DNA of 64,000 nucleotides from NCBI GenBank assembly GCA_050700355.1, contig JBOHHE010000137.1:1-64000 (forward strand), in the 5' to 3' direction. The DNA comes from GCA-003244245 sp050700355. GTDB lineage: Bacteria > Actinomycetota > Actinomycetes > Mycobacteriales > Pseudonocardiaceae. The position numbers and the translations under genes are program-made. How positions within the stretch are numbered: position 1 is the first letter of the stretch; each line of letters starts with the position of its first letter. The notes under the pieces were generated by a model that did no database searches, had not been told where the DNA came from, and saw nothing but the letters and a program-made list of their open reading frames with translations. Shown one piece after another: positions 35,407-44,317 of this stretch.

Positions 35407-35655
35407 TATCACTCAGGACACCTTTAACATATTCCTGGTTCGCATAGTAGTTGTCTTCATATTCGGCTGGTGGGATGTCTCTTATCGAGCTATGCGGTCG
35501 ACGGTGCTTGTATCAGTCCACCTATTCCAGGGTGGCGATCTCGATATCATCGATCGTCCGTCATGGCCCACGTTTTCTGACAAGCTCGGTTTTGTACAGG
35601 CCAATCACTGATTCCGCGAGCGCATTGGTGTGTCCTGGAGGGCTGGAGAGGTTCT
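35397..35655 (-). pseudogene. IS3-family transposase (OrfB) C-terminal remnant
   Basis: One reading frame encodes NALAESVIGLYKTELVRKRG, then (W)RTIDDIEIATLE(W)VD(W)YKHRRPHSSI and IPPAEYEDNYY, the conserved end of IS3-group integrase-type transposases including the catalytic Glu. The three Trp positions are stop codons (TGA at 35561-35563, TAG at 35522-35524, TGA at 35513-35515). The N-terminal part and OrfA are missing. It is an old, inactive insertion sequence fragment. Confidence 0.8.
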
Positions 35656-35672
35656 AGTGAGCCGTCGAACCG

Positions 35673-36137
35673 TCACGCTGGTGATGGGGGCTCTCGTCTT
35701 GCCCGCTGTCGTTGGAGGGCGAGGAAGCCTGTGAGCGCTCCGATGAGTCCGGCGACTGAGCTAATAAGCCCAGCCAAGGCGGTGATGATCGCTGCGGTGT
35801 TCGAGGTGCCGTCGCTTGGTAGGGGCGCGGCATCCGGCGGTGGTGGGGCTGTCGTTCGCTCTGCTTCAGACGAATTGGTTGACGTTTCGTTCGGTGGCTC
35901 CTCGGAGGAGGTTGGTCGTGGGCTTGGTGCAGGTGGTCTCGGACTGGTGGGGAGGGCCGGCCCTCCTGATGGTGGAGCTGTTGCAGATGGTTGGATTCCT
36001 GCAGGTGGTGGACTTGCCACTTGGGACAAAGGCACGGACAAGCTTAACATTATGAGCCCACCCAGGAACAGGCCGACGCCAGTTGTCAGCCATTTTTTGG
36101 GATGGCGCACTCGGCCATGCTCCACTTGTGAGCCCAT
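35673..36137 (-). CDS. Hypothetical membrane protein with Pro/Thr/Ser-rich linker
   Basis: The 154-residue protein has one N-terminal membrane span (GVGLFLGGLIMLSLSVPL) and one near the C-terminus (AAIITALAGLISSVAGLI), joined by an extracytoplasmic linker rich in Pro, Ser and Thr. It ends with a basic tail. No family is recognised and no strong ribosome binding site precedes the ATG. It lies between insertion-sequence remnants, so acquisition by transfer is likely. Confidence 0.5.
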   Translation of the reverse strand: MGSQVEHGRVRHPKKWLTTGVGLFLGGLIMLSLSVPLSQVASPPPAGIQPSATAPPSGGPALPTSPRPPAPSPRPTSSEEPPNETSTNSSEAERTTAPPPPDAAPLPSDGTSNTAAIITALAGLISSVAGLIGALTGFLALQRQRARREPPSPA

Positions 36138-36649
36138 GGGTATGAAGATAACGCTCCCCTGTCTCTTCCTTTAAGCGGGGGACGTCAAGCCATCCGTCGA
36201 CCGGCCTACGGGAGGTTGACAGGATGGTGTGGTGGCCCACCTGTGGTCCGCAGCCTGGTTCGGTGTTCCCCCATCCCGGAGACCAGCCCGCACGGCGAGT
36301 GCCCAGTTTTGATCTATCACCAGTGCTGCTGCGATCCGATGGATGACGTCACTAACCAGGTCATCTGTCCCGCGCCGGCCGCCCGGAGTGGGGAGCGCGG
36401 ACGGGATGGCGGCGCGTCCGAAGCCGTCTGGCCCGGCTTGAAGCCGTATAAAAAGTTCTCACCGGCAACAGAGCAGCAGTAGCGCTGAGTCTGCACCTTA
36501 TGACTTGGGCTCGCTACGTTGGAGGTATGAGTGACCTGATTCGGAAGATACAGACGTGGCGTCACTGTGGATGAAGACGATCTGTGGATAACTTGCGCTT
36601 GCTCTGGATTGCATCGGCGCTGTCACCATGCTGACCCTGCCGGGCGCTG
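36138..36649. other. Non-coding or decayed stretch
   Basis: Only shadow ORFs are present. A 15-codon ORF starting MSDLIRKIQTWRHCG at about 36526 follows GTTGGAGGT, and nothing else is recognisable. It adjoins the IS66 remnant and may be part of the same decayed element. Confidence 0.3.
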
Positions 36650-37214
36650 AGTGACCCGCTATGTCCGGTGGCAAGCCGACCCGCACCGGCGAGCCCGGGG
36701 CGGCCAGCGTCTGGGTGTGCTCGACCGGCACCGCCGCATCATCCCCGCCCGGGTGGTGACTGCCCCGCAACACGAGCATACTTTCCAGACCCGCTGGTAC
36801 TCGGTGACCTTCGGCGGCGGCACCCGGCCGCACGTCGATCACCTGACGGCGCTGACGAGCCGACTCCACCGCCCCAGTCAGCGAGGCATCACAGCGCTGA
36901 CCGCGATCCGGGGTGATTTCCAGCGTGTCATCGGCCTCGTCAACCAGTCTCCGGGAGGACGACGACGCACCCGGCTGCTTGCCCGGATTACGCCCCGACC
37001 TGATACGCGAGGAACGCTTCTTTGCCGGCTTCTTCGATCACGGCGTATCCGACGACGGCGGGCGAGAGGAATTCGACGAGTCCGCCGAAGACTGGCGCGT
37101 CAACTCCGCGATCTCATCGGCCTGTTCGGCAACGATCCGCTTCAGGTCCCCCAACCACGCAGACAACTCACCCACCAGCTGCTGCAGCTGCTCATAGGTC
37201 GGCGCGTCGGACAC
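36650..37214 (-). pseudogene. IS66-family transposase N-terminal remnant
   Basis: From the GTG at 37214 the frame encodes SDAPTYEQLQQLVGELSAWL and then ADSSNSSRPPSSDTP, a stop at 37038-37040 and, continuing in the same frame, SKKPAKKRSSRIRSGRNPGK, QPGASSSSRRLVDEADDTLE and SARQRRQVIDVRPG. This is the coiled-coil plus 'SSNSSRPPSSD' start of IS66 transposases. A frameshift near 36830 is followed by a zinc-finger-like VCSCCGAVTTR in another frame. The catalytic DDE domain is absent. Confidence 0.8.
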
Positions 37215-37312
37215 GCCGCCACCCTTGCCCGAGCCCGGAGAAAGATCAACCTGCCACGCCGATCAAGGCCACATCAGCCTCACCAGCGGCAACGGGACCA
37301 GCTGAATAGCTA

Positions 37313-37340
37313 CCCGGCACCTGGTGGGATGGGTGCCGGG
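37313..37340. terminator. Strong GC hairpin
   Basis: CCCGGCACC (37313-37321) pairs perfectly with GGTGCCGGG (37332-37340) around a ten-base loop. It lies about 100 bases upstream of the IS66 remnant's start codon and could be a terminator for the region on either side. Confidence 0.45.
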
Positions 37341-37519
37341 GCGTTCGATTGCCCGCGCGCACCTATAAACACATTGCAGTGGCAGCCGGCAAGAAATACG
37401 TAACAAACACACGTCGCCACTACGTGGGGCCAACTGAAAAAATCTAGCTTACCAACACAGGTGAGCACCCATTTCTTCCACTAATGCGAGCAACTCACCT
37501 GCCACACCAGGAGGAACGC

Positions 37520-37633
37520 ATGATGCGCCAACCAATCACAATAGCAGCCGCGACCATATTAGGGCTGGCACTGCTATTCGGAATCGCCGGAGTAGCCACG
37601 GCCCAGGAGGGGGACGTCATGCCAACAATGTAG
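37520..37633 (+). CDS. Short secreted peptide
   Basis: A 37-codon ORF begins MMRQPITIAAATILGLALLF and continues GIAGVATA before a polar end QEGDVMPTM. This is a textbook Sec signal peptide with a likely cleavage after ATA, leaving a nine-residue tail. The start is preceded by AGGAGGAACGC, an excellent ribosome binding site. It may be a truncated secreted protein or a genuine exported micropeptide. A second small ORF follows at 37672. Confidence 0.45.
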   Translation: MMRQPITIAAATILGLALLFGIAGVATAQEGDVMPTM

Positions 37634-37671
37634 GCACGACCGACTAAGAGGAACGTTATAATATCCGTACC

Positions 37672-37851
37672 ATGCCTCCTATCATGGGGGATAAATGCGT
37701 AGAGGGCGGAGGGAGGATAGATGTGGTCGACGGTCTTGAATTTGAATGTAGTGGAGGTACCTACAATTCCGCCGATGTTATCTATGTCCCGGATGCATGG
37801 TACATGCCGCCTGGGTATAGGAACGCGAGAAGCTGGTCGGGTGGTTGGTAG
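37672..37851 (+). CDS. Small hypothetical protein, two cysteines, aromatic-rich
   Basis: The 59-residue ORF, MPPIMGDKCVEGGGRIDVVD then FECSGGTYNSADVIYVPDAW and YRNARSWSGGW, has two Cys and a Gly/Tyr/Trp-rich sequence that resembles small secreted domains, but carries no signal peptide itself. It follows the signal-peptide ORF by 38 bases in a different frame, so the two may be pieces of one broken secreted protein. The evidence is weak. Confidence 0.3.
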   Translation: MPPIMGDKCVEGGGRIDVVDGLEFECSGGTYNSADVIYVPDAWYMPPGYRNARSWSGGW

Positions 37852-38262
37852 CGGCCGGGGACGCTGGTCAGCGGCGTGGTCCGGTTCAGCGCTTGTTCTT
37901 TGAGAATTGCCAACGATTATTGTTGGTCGTCGCCGACGATCTACCACGGTGCGACACTGCCGTGTGTCACCCATCACAACACGTGGTACGCGTACCACGC
38001 GGACAACTGGCTACCGACCGGCGGAACTCCACCGACACGACGATGTACTACTACGACACGGACGCGTTCCGCCTCACCGCGCGGTGGTGTCGTGTTCACG
38101 ACTGGGACGCACCGGGGAGGTCTAGATCGGCCAGCCATCGGGAACGGTCATGACCTGGATGTTGCCGCCATGCTGGTGATGTTTCCCCGACACGCGGGAG
38201 TGCGAGCCGCAAGAAGATCGCACCCAGACTAGAACCCAAGCCTCCGGCCTGGGCCTTAGAGG
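37852..38262. other. Probably decayed coding sequence, no supported gene
   Basis: Protein-like stretches appear in different frames on the + strand (HHNTWYAYHADNWLPT near 37970-38025, MYYYDTDAFRLTARWC near 38040-38095), rich in Trp and Tyr. This looks like a frameshifted secreted or surface protein, but no family can be named. Confidence 0.3.
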
Positions 38263-38336
<74 letters not shown>

Positions 38337-38471
38337 ACGCTCCGCTTCGGCCACGCGCGCTTGGCCTCGGTGAAGTGCCTTGAGCCTACCTGCTGGCAGG
38401 TTTGGTGCCGCGCACCCCTCCTGCCGCTCACAAGATCGTGCTCACCGCGTACGCTGCGCAGCGTAGGGCAC

Positions 38472-38548
38472 CGGGGTGTGGCGCAGCTTGGTAGCGCACT
38501 CGCTTTGGGAGCGAGGGGCCGTGGGTTCGAATCCCGCCACCCCGACCA
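38472..38548 (+). tRNA. tRNA-Pro (TGG)
   Basis: The acceptor stem CGGGGTG/CACCCCG and anticodon loop TTTGGGA (anticodon TGG) are clear. CCA is encoded at 38546-38548. A region of decayed TPR/TIR genes lies downstream. Confidence 0.95.
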
Positions 38549-38820
38549 GACAGGGCTTATTCAAGCATCGTTCCTGTTGGTTGACTGGTTGTTGATGGCG
38601 ATGGTCTCTCCTGGAGGCGGTCGCCCTCAGTGCTGTGATGAGGCTGCCAGGAGACGAGTTCGGCTCCTAGGTCACTGGTAGGGGTCTGGGTGGGGCGCCG
38701 TATACGGTGTTAGACCGGGTGAGGGTGTAGCGGTCGAGGGTGACGGTTCAGTAAGACCGCGTAGCGGTACACTGAGTAGTAGGTCTTCCAGCAGGGCCGT
38801 AACGGTACTTGGTGGCCAAG

Positions 38821-39132
38821 TCACAGCATCTGTCTGTTCAATGACCAGCTCCGACGTAACGACTTAAGGGCAGTGCGAAAGTTTGCAACCCCCAGTAGTC
38901 GCGCGTGGATACCGAGGGCCTGACTTAGCTGGGAAGTGAATCTTCGGGCATCACGTTTAACGGCTTGCTCGTAGTGCTCGATTGCTTCCGTGCTGGCTCG
39001 TAGCGCACTTTCTCGATGGCCTAGTTTGTGCAGTATTATCGCCAAGGCGCTTAGACATTGCGCGAGGTGATGTTGATAGGAGGCGGGGTGTTGGCTGATG
39101 AATTTCCGGTAGATGATGACGGCTTCGGTCAT
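38821..39132 (-). CDS. TPR-repeat protein fragment
   Basis: The 103-residue ORF has TPR-like helices: VIIYRKFISQHPASYQHHLA, then CLSALAIILHKLGHRESALR and AIEHYEQAVKRDA. Its ATG overlaps the stop of the TIR ORF as ATGA. The same frame is open upstream with TPR-type sequence (ERFHEARPAMTEAV), so this is more likely the tail of a longer TPR protein joined by deletion to a TIR segment than a designed separate gene. Together the two may be a broken TIR-TPR protein. Confidence 0.45.
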   Translation of the reverse strand: MTEAVIIYRKFISQHPASYQHHLAQCLSALAIILHKLGHRESALRASTEAIEHYEQAVKRDARRFTSQLSQALGIHARLLGVANFRTALKSLRRSWSLNRQML

Positions 39133-39458
39133 CGCGGGGCGAGCCTCGTGGAATCTCTCCAGAGCACCGACTCCAGGGCACGGGCGACTTCGCGGCGAAC
39201 CCAGTCCTCCGGTCGGTCGACCAGCCGTGTGCCCGTATGGTCTGATAAACTCAGCCAGCTGGAGCCGATCACGGCAAGCAGCACATCAGCTTGTTCCAGC
39301 TCAGCTCGCAGAGCTGCCGGATAGGGATGACCAGGTTGCAGGGATACACAATCGCGAAACACCTGATTCGTGCCGAACCGTTGAACAAGCAGGTCGTAGA
39401 GCATGCCCGCGCCGAAGCGCTCGTCGGCGAACCGATAGTTGATGAACACGCCCGGCAT
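39129..39458 (-). CDS. TIR-domain protein (C-terminally shortened)
   Basis: The 109-residue protein begins with a TIR fold: GVFINYRFADERFGAGMLYD, then FRDCVSLQPGHPYPAALRAE and ADVLLAVIGSSWLSL. It continues to EDWVRREVARALE and then changes to an unrelated tail. Bacterial TIR domains either bind partners or cleave NAD+, often in antiphage defence or signalling. The domain is normally about 140 residues, so the last strand and helix are missing. It runs directly into a TPR fragment through an ATGA overlap. Confidence 0.6.
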   Translation of the reverse strand: MPGVFINYRFADERFGAGMLYDLLVQRFGTNQVFRDCVSLQPGHPYPAALRAELEQADVLLAVIGSSWLSLSDHTGTRLVDRPEDWVRREVARALESVLWRDSTRLAPR

Positions 39459-39786
39459 GGGTCTCGTCTCGTTCCTTATTGATCCTTATTGATCACATCG
39501 ACAGGCGCTCCTCGCCGACGAGGGCACAGGTTCCAGCGTCGGTCATTGCGCAGCCAGCAAGGACTGTTGGACTGCGGCAACCTTCACGGTGAACCCTGTG
39601 TCGGCGTTCGCGTCCTGCCTCAGCTTCGGCCCGACTGGCTTCGATCACCCTAATAAACAGACATTCGGGACTACGGTACGCGGCGTCGGTCTCGACACAA
39701 GCCTCGCCTAGACTCGGGCGATACCTCCCGCCCGGTGGCATCGCCCAGGCCGGGCCCGCACTCTCGTCTTGCCGAGGAGTATCCCA
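39459..39786. other. Intergenic region upstream of tig
   Basis: It holds a short direct repeat (ccttattgatc twice, 39474-39495) and decayed sequence, then the tig promoter and leader. No gene is supported. Confidence 0.35.
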
Positions 39787-41181
39787 GTGAAGAGCACCGT
39801 CGAGCAGCTCAGCCCGACGCGCATCAAGATCAACGTCGAGGTGTCCTTCGACGAATTGAAGCCCAACTTCGAGCGCGCTTACAAGAAGATCGCCCAGCAG
39901 GTGCGCATCCCTGGCTTCCGGCCGGGCAAGGCTCCGGCGCGCATCCTGGAACAACGTCTCGGCCGAAGCGCGGTGCTCGACGAGGTGGTCAGCGAGGCGG
40001 TACCCGCGAAGTACAAGGAGGCCGTGGTCTCCGAAGCGGTGCACCCACTTGGGCACCCGGATATCGAGGTCACCGACATCGCGGATGGTGACCACCTCAC
40101 GTTCAGCGCGGAGGTCGACGTCCGACCGCAGTTCGAGTTGCCCGTGTTCGGCGAGTTCGCGGTGTCTGTCGATGACATCGAGGTGACCGATGCCGAGGTC
40201 GATGAGCAACTCAACGGTCTGCGTACCCGATTCGGCACGCTGACCGGTGTCGATCGGCCCGTGCAGCAGGGTGACTTCGTCTCACTCGACCTGTCCGCCA
40301 CCGTGGACGGGGAGGAGGTCGAGGAAGCGGCGACCACCGGGCTGTCCTACGAGGTCGGCTCCGGGAGCCTCATCGATGGCCTCGACGATGCGCTGACCGG
40401 GGCGCAGGAGGGCGAGCAACGGCTTTTTCCCACCACCCTGTTGGCCGGCGAACACGCCGGGCGGCAGGCCGAGGTGACCGCCACCGTCGGTGCGGTGAAG
40501 CTGCGTGAGCTGCCCGTGGCCGACGACGAGTTCGCTCAGCTGGCCAGCGAGTTCGACACCCTTGACGAACTCAAGGATGACCTGCGCCGACGACTCGGCA
40601 AGATCAAAGTGATGCAGCAGGGCGGGCAGGCGCGCGACAAGGTGATCGAGGCGCTGCTCGCCGCGACCGAGGTGCCGCTGCCCGAGGCGCTGGTCGACGC
40701 CGAGGTCGCGGCACGCAAGCATGACGCCGTGCACGTCTTCGACCATGACGAGCAGCGGCTCGAGCAGTGGCTGGTGGAGCAGGGGCAGACGGCGGAGGAG
40801 TTCGACACCGAGCTGCGCAGCTCTGCGCGAGATGTGGTGAAGACCCGGCTGGTGCTCGATGAGATCGCCGACCGCGCGGAGCTCGTGGTCACCGACGACG
40901 AGCTCCGCGATCGGATCATCCTGCAGGCGCAGCGCTACGGCATCGATCCGAACGAGTACGTCCAGAAGGCGCAGGAAGTGGGTGAGCTGGCCACCCTCTA
41001 TGCCGAGTTGCGCCGTACCAAGGCGCTGACCGAGGTGATGAGCCAGGCGACGGTCACCGATGCCAGCGGCAACACCGTGGACGTCGAGGCCCTCTTCGGC
41101 CGGCCGGCCCCGACGAATGTCGAGGCTATCGACGAGCAGCCGCAAACTCAGGCCGCCGACGATACCCGCGAATCGACGTGA
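39787..41181 (+). CDS. tig: Trigger factor, ribosome-associated chaperone
   Basis: The 464-residue protein folds nascent chains at the ribosome exit. The N-terminal ribosome-binding domain carries the signature GFRPGKAPARILEQRLG, the PPIase (FKBP-like) domain lies near 150-245 (VQQGDFVSLDLSATVDGEEV), and a helical C-domain ends the protein. The GTG start has GAGGAG seven to twelve bases upstream. It heads the conserved tig-clpP1-clpP2-clpX order, separated from clpP1 by a hairpin. Confidence 0.96.
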   Translation: MKSTVEQLSPTRIKINVEVSFDELKPNFERAYKKIAQQVRIPGFRPGKAPARILEQRLGRSAVLDEVVSEAVPAKYKEAVVSEAVHPLGHPDIEVTDIADGDHLTFSAEVDVRPQFELPVFGEFAVSVDDIEVTDAEVDEQLNGLRTRFGTLTGVDRPVQQGDFVSLDLSATVDGEEVEEAATTGLSYEVGSGSLIDGLDDALTGAQEGEQRLFPTTLLAGEHAGRQAEVTATVGAVKLRELPVADDEFAQLASEFDTLDELKDDLRRRLGKIKVMQQGGQARDKVIEALLAATEVPLPEALVDAEVAARKHDAVHVFDHDEQRLEQWLVEQGQTAEEFDTELRSSARDVVKTRLVLDEIADRAELVVTDDELRDRIILQAQRYGIDPNEYVQKAQEVGELATLYAELRRTKALTEVMSQATVTDASGNTVDVEALFGRPAPTNVEAIDEQPQTQAADDTREST

Positions 41182-41190
41182 CGCTCTGAG

Positions 41191-41235
41191 CGAACGGAGG
41201 CGGTGCCAGGAGGTTTACCTCGCCCGCCTTCGTTA
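41191..41235 (+). terminator. Hairpin between tig and clpP1
   Basis: AACGGAGGCGG (41193-41203) pairs with CCGCCTTCGTT (41224-41234) with one G-U pair, and a nested GAGGT/ACCTC stem lies inside. It starts about ten bases after the tig stop and probably ends its transcript. Confidence 0.55.
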
Positions 41236-41352
41236 GGGTCGGCAGTGTCCCATTCGGCAGTGTCGTTGCCAGCGGTCTCCCAACCCGCAGCGGCACAGTT
41301 GGAGAGCTGGCTCCACCCAACCCACAGACCCGTTGACAGAAGGCAGGTATAA

Positions 41353-41991
41353 GTGACTTCGGACCACATCGCTGCGGCGGCACCGCTGCGAGGCGTCCCC
41401 GCGATGCGGGCCGCCTCGGCTGGCCTCAACTTGACCGACTCGGTGTATGAGCGGCTGCTGCGCGAACGCATCATCGTGCTGGGTTCGCAGGTCGAGGAGA
41501 ACATCGCGAACCAGATCTGCGCTCAGCTCCTGTTGCTGTCCGCTGAGGACCCCGAGCAGGACATCCGACTCTACATCAACTCGCCGGGTGGCTCGGTGAC
41601 CGCAGGCATGGCCATCTACGACACCATGCACCTGATCGAACCCGACGTGGCAACCTACGCGATGGGGCTGGCTGCCTCGATGGGGCAGTTCCTGCTCTCG
41701 GCGGGCACCCGTGGTAAGCGCTACGCCCTGCCGCATGCTCGGATCCTCATGCACCAACCCTCGGCGGGAGTCTCCGGTACCGCCGCTGACATCGCGATCC
41801 AGGCCGACATGTTGACCAAGCACAAGCGTGAGATGGCGGAGCTGATCGCCGAACAGACCGGCCAGCCGGTGGAGCGGATCATCACCGACTCCGACCGGGA
41901 CCGCTGGTTCACCGCGGAGGAGGCGCGCGAATACGGCTTCGTCGATCAAGTCCTGACCCGCGCCAACTCGCTGCCCGACGCGAGCCGCTGA
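41353..41991 (+). CDS. clpP1: ATP-dependent Clp protease proteolytic subunit 1
   Basis: The 212-residue serine protease subunit forms rings with ClpP2 and works with ClpX or ClpC to degrade proteins. The catalytic Ser is in GLAASMGQFLLSAG, the His in ARILMHQPSAGV, and Asp in the LIAEQTG...ERIITDSDRD region. The start is a GTG. It is followed after 18 bases by clpP2, as is usual in actinobacteria, where both subunits are needed for activity. Confidence 0.96.
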   Translation: MTSDHIAAAAPLRGVPAMRAASAGLNLTDSVYERLLRERIIVLGSQVEENIANQICAQLLLLSAEDPEQDIRLYINSPGGSVTAGMAIYDTMHLIEPDVATYAMGLAASMGQFLLSAGTRGKRYALPHARILMHQPSAGVSGTAADIAIQADMLTKHKREMAELIAEQTGQPVERIITDSDRDRWFTAEEAREYGFVDQVLTRANSLPDASR

Positions 41992-42009
41992 GCCTCTCCA
42001 GGAGCCCCC

Positions 42010-42666
42010 ATGAATCTCATTTCCGCAGGCAGCACCCCTCAAGATCGCATGCCGCAGTCGCGGTACATCCTGCCCTCCTTCATCGAACGCACCAGCTACG
42101 GGGTCAAGGAGTCCAACCCCTACAACAAGCTGTTCGAGGAGCGCATCATCTTCCTCGGCGTGCAGATCGACGATGCGTCGGCCAACGACGTGATGGCGCA
42201 GCTCCTGGTGCTGGAGTCGACCGACCCGGACCGTGAGATCCGCATGTACATCAACTCGCCCGGCGGTTCGTTCACCTCCCTGATGGCGATTTACGACACG
42301 ATGCAGTTCGTCCGGCCGGAGATCCAGACGGTCTGCCTCGGCCAGGCGGCATCGGCTGCGGCGGTACTCCTCGCGGCCGGCTCCCCGGGCAAGCGGATGG
42401 CCGTGCCCAACGCCCGGATCCTCATCCACCAGCCGGCCACTGAGGGGGTCTACGGGCAGGTCTCGGACCTGGAGATCCAGGCTGCCGAAATCCAACGGAT
42501 GCGGCGTTTGCTGGAGGCCACTCTGGCCCACCACACCGGCCAGACAGAGGAGCGGGTCCGCGCCGACATCGACCGGGACAAGATCCTGACCTCCTCCGAG
42601 GCCAAGGATTACGGCATCATCGACGAGATCACCCAGGTCCGCAAGCTCTCCGCCGTTCGCACCTAG
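42010..42666 (+). CDS. clpP2: ATP-dependent Clp protease proteolytic subunit 2
   Basis: The 218-residue partner of ClpP1 has the catalytic Ser in LGQAASAAAVLLAAG, the His in ARILIHQPATEG and the Asp in ADIDRDKI. A short N-terminal propeptide-like extension precedes the conserved SRYILPSFIERTSYG. It is translated with ClpP1 and followed 170 bases later by clpX. Confidence 0.96.
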   Translation: MNLISAGSTPQDRMPQSRYILPSFIERTSYGVKESNPYNKLFEERIIFLGVQIDDASANDVMAQLLVLESTDPDREIRMYINSPGGSFTSLMAIYDTMQFVRPEIQTVCLGQAASAAAVLLAAGSPGKRMAVPNARILIHQPATEGVYGQVSDLEIQAAEIQRMRRLLEATLAHHTGQTEERVRADIDRDKILTSSEAKDYGIIDEITQVRKLSAVRT

Positions 42667-42836
42667 AGCCGGCTCGCCCGACACGCCGAGCGGGCGGGAT
42701 ATCCCCATCCGTCGGCGATGTCGGGAAGGCTGGTGCTCCCGCACCGCGGGGTAGTGCGGGTACCGTCGAGCACACAACACACGCAGCCAGGCGCACTGCA
42801 CACCACCGCGCCGGGAAGGATGAGAGGCCAGCGCCC

Positions 42837-44108
42837 ATGGCACGTATCGGTGACGGCGGCGACCTGTTGAAGTGTTCCTTCTGCGGGAAGAGTCAGAAGC
42901 AGGTCAAGAAGCTCATCGCGGGCCCTGGCGTGTACATCTGTGACGAGTGCATCGATCTGTGTAACGAGATCATTGAGGAGGAGCTCGCCGAAGCGGGTGA
43001 CGTCAAGCTTGACGAGCTGCCCAAACCCACTGAGATCCACGACTTCCTCGAGACCTACGTCATCGGCCAGGATGACGCCAAACGCACGTTGTCGGTAGCG
43101 GTCTACAACCACTACAAGCGCATCCAGGCCGGAGAAAAGGGTCGCGACGACGAGATCGAGCTGACCAAGTCGAACATCCTCATGCTCGGTCCCACCGGGT
43201 GCGGCAAGACCTACCTCGCCCAGACCTTGGCGAAGCTGCTCAACGTGCCCTTTGCGATCGCCGATGCCACGGCGCTGACCGAGGCCGGTTATGTCGGCGA
43301 AGACGTCGAGAACATCCTGCTCAAGCTGATCCAGGCGGCCGACTACGATGTTAAGCGGGCCGAGACCGGCATCATCTACATCGACGAGGTCGACAAGATC
43401 GCCCGCAAGTCGGAGAACCCCTCGATCACCAGGGATGTCTCCGGTGAGGGAGTTCAGCAGGCATTGCTGAAGATTCTGGAGGGTACGACGGCCAGCGTGC
43501 CCCCACAGGGCGGGCGCAAGCATCCGCACCAGGAGTTCATTCAGATCGACACCACGAATGTGCTCTTCATTGTGGCGGGTGCGTTCGCCGGCCTGGACAA
43601 GATCATAGAGGACCGGATCGGAAAGCGTGGGCTCGGCTTCGGTGCCGAACTACGATCGAAATCCGACATCGACACCAGCGACGTGTTCGCCGATGTCATG
43701 CCGGAGGATCTGATCAAGTTCGGGTTGATCCCGGAGTTCATCGGGCGGCTGCCGGTGGTGGCCAGTGTGACCAATCTGGACAAGGGCTCCCTGGTACAGA
43801 TCCTCACCGAGCCGCGTAACGCGCTGTCGAAGCAGTACTGCAAGCTCTTTCAGATGGATGGTGTCGAGCTGGAGTTCACCGCCAACGCGCTGGACGCGAT
43901 CGCTGACCAAGCGATCCTGCGCGGCACCGGGGCCCGCGGCTTGCGCGCCATCATGGAAGAGGTGCTGCTGCCCGTGATGTACGACATCCCCAGTCGTGAC
44001 GATGTCGCAAAGGTGGTCATCACCGAGCAGACCGTGCGGGAGAACGTTAATCCGACCATCGTCACCCGCCAGCCCACCCGCCGCGAACGCCGCGAGAAGT
44101 CGGCCTGA
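42837..44108 (+). CDS. clpX: ATP-dependent Clp protease ATP-binding subunit ClpX
   Basis: The 423-residue AAA+ unfoldase recognises substrates and feeds them to ClpP. It has the zinc-binding domain (CSFCGKSQKQVKKL with CDECIDLC), Walker A GPTGCGKTYLAQ, Walker B IIYIDEVDKIA, the pore loop GYVGEDVE and the ClpP-binding loop LGFGAEL (IGF-type). All motifs are intact. It is the last gene of the cluster before the convergent valS. Confidence 0.97.
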   Translation: MARIGDGGDLLKCSFCGKSQKQVKKLIAGPGVYICDECIDLCNEIIEEELAEAGDVKLDELPKPTEIHDFLETYVIGQDDAKRTLSVAVYNHYKRIQAGEKGRDDEIELTKSNILMLGPTGCGKTYLAQTLAKLLNVPFAIADATALTEAGYVGEDVENILLKLIQAADYDVKRAETGIIYIDEVDKIARKSENPSITRDVSGEGVQQALLKILEGTTASVPPQGGRKHPHQEFIQIDTTNVLFIVAGAFAGLDKIIEDRIGKRGLGFGAELRSKSDIDTSDVFADVMPEDLIKFGLIPEFIGRLPVVASVTNLDKGSLVQILTEPRNALSKQYCKLFQMDGVELEFTANALDAIADQAILRGTGARGLRAIMEEVLLPVMYDIPSRDDVAKVVITEQTVRENVNPTIVTRQPTRRERREKSA

Positions 44109-44317
44109 GCGTCGTTCAGCGGAAGCGGCGACCCTCGTCGCGCTGGTAGGCCATCCGGCCAAGCCCGCCAGCAGTATCGTCCAGCCGATCAGCGCCGCCA
44201 CCGTCACGGTGCTCGGTGCAACCCCGGTGAGCACGACTCAGGCCGGTGTTGATGCATACCAGTACGCGGGTGGGGGACCGGGGGATCGTCCCTCGGCGGC
44301 AGGCCCAGCGAGTTACG

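Noticed and set aside
38549..38820. Possible insertion-sequence remnant after tRNA-Pro
   Set aside because: No transposase motif could be read in any frame and no duplicated tRNA end was seen.
44113..44317. Short membrane-like ORF between clpX and valS on the minus strand
   Set aside because: One hydrophobic stretch (VAALIGWTILLAGLAGW) is visible, but the frame runs into clpX antisense and lacks a start signal; too weak to annotate.
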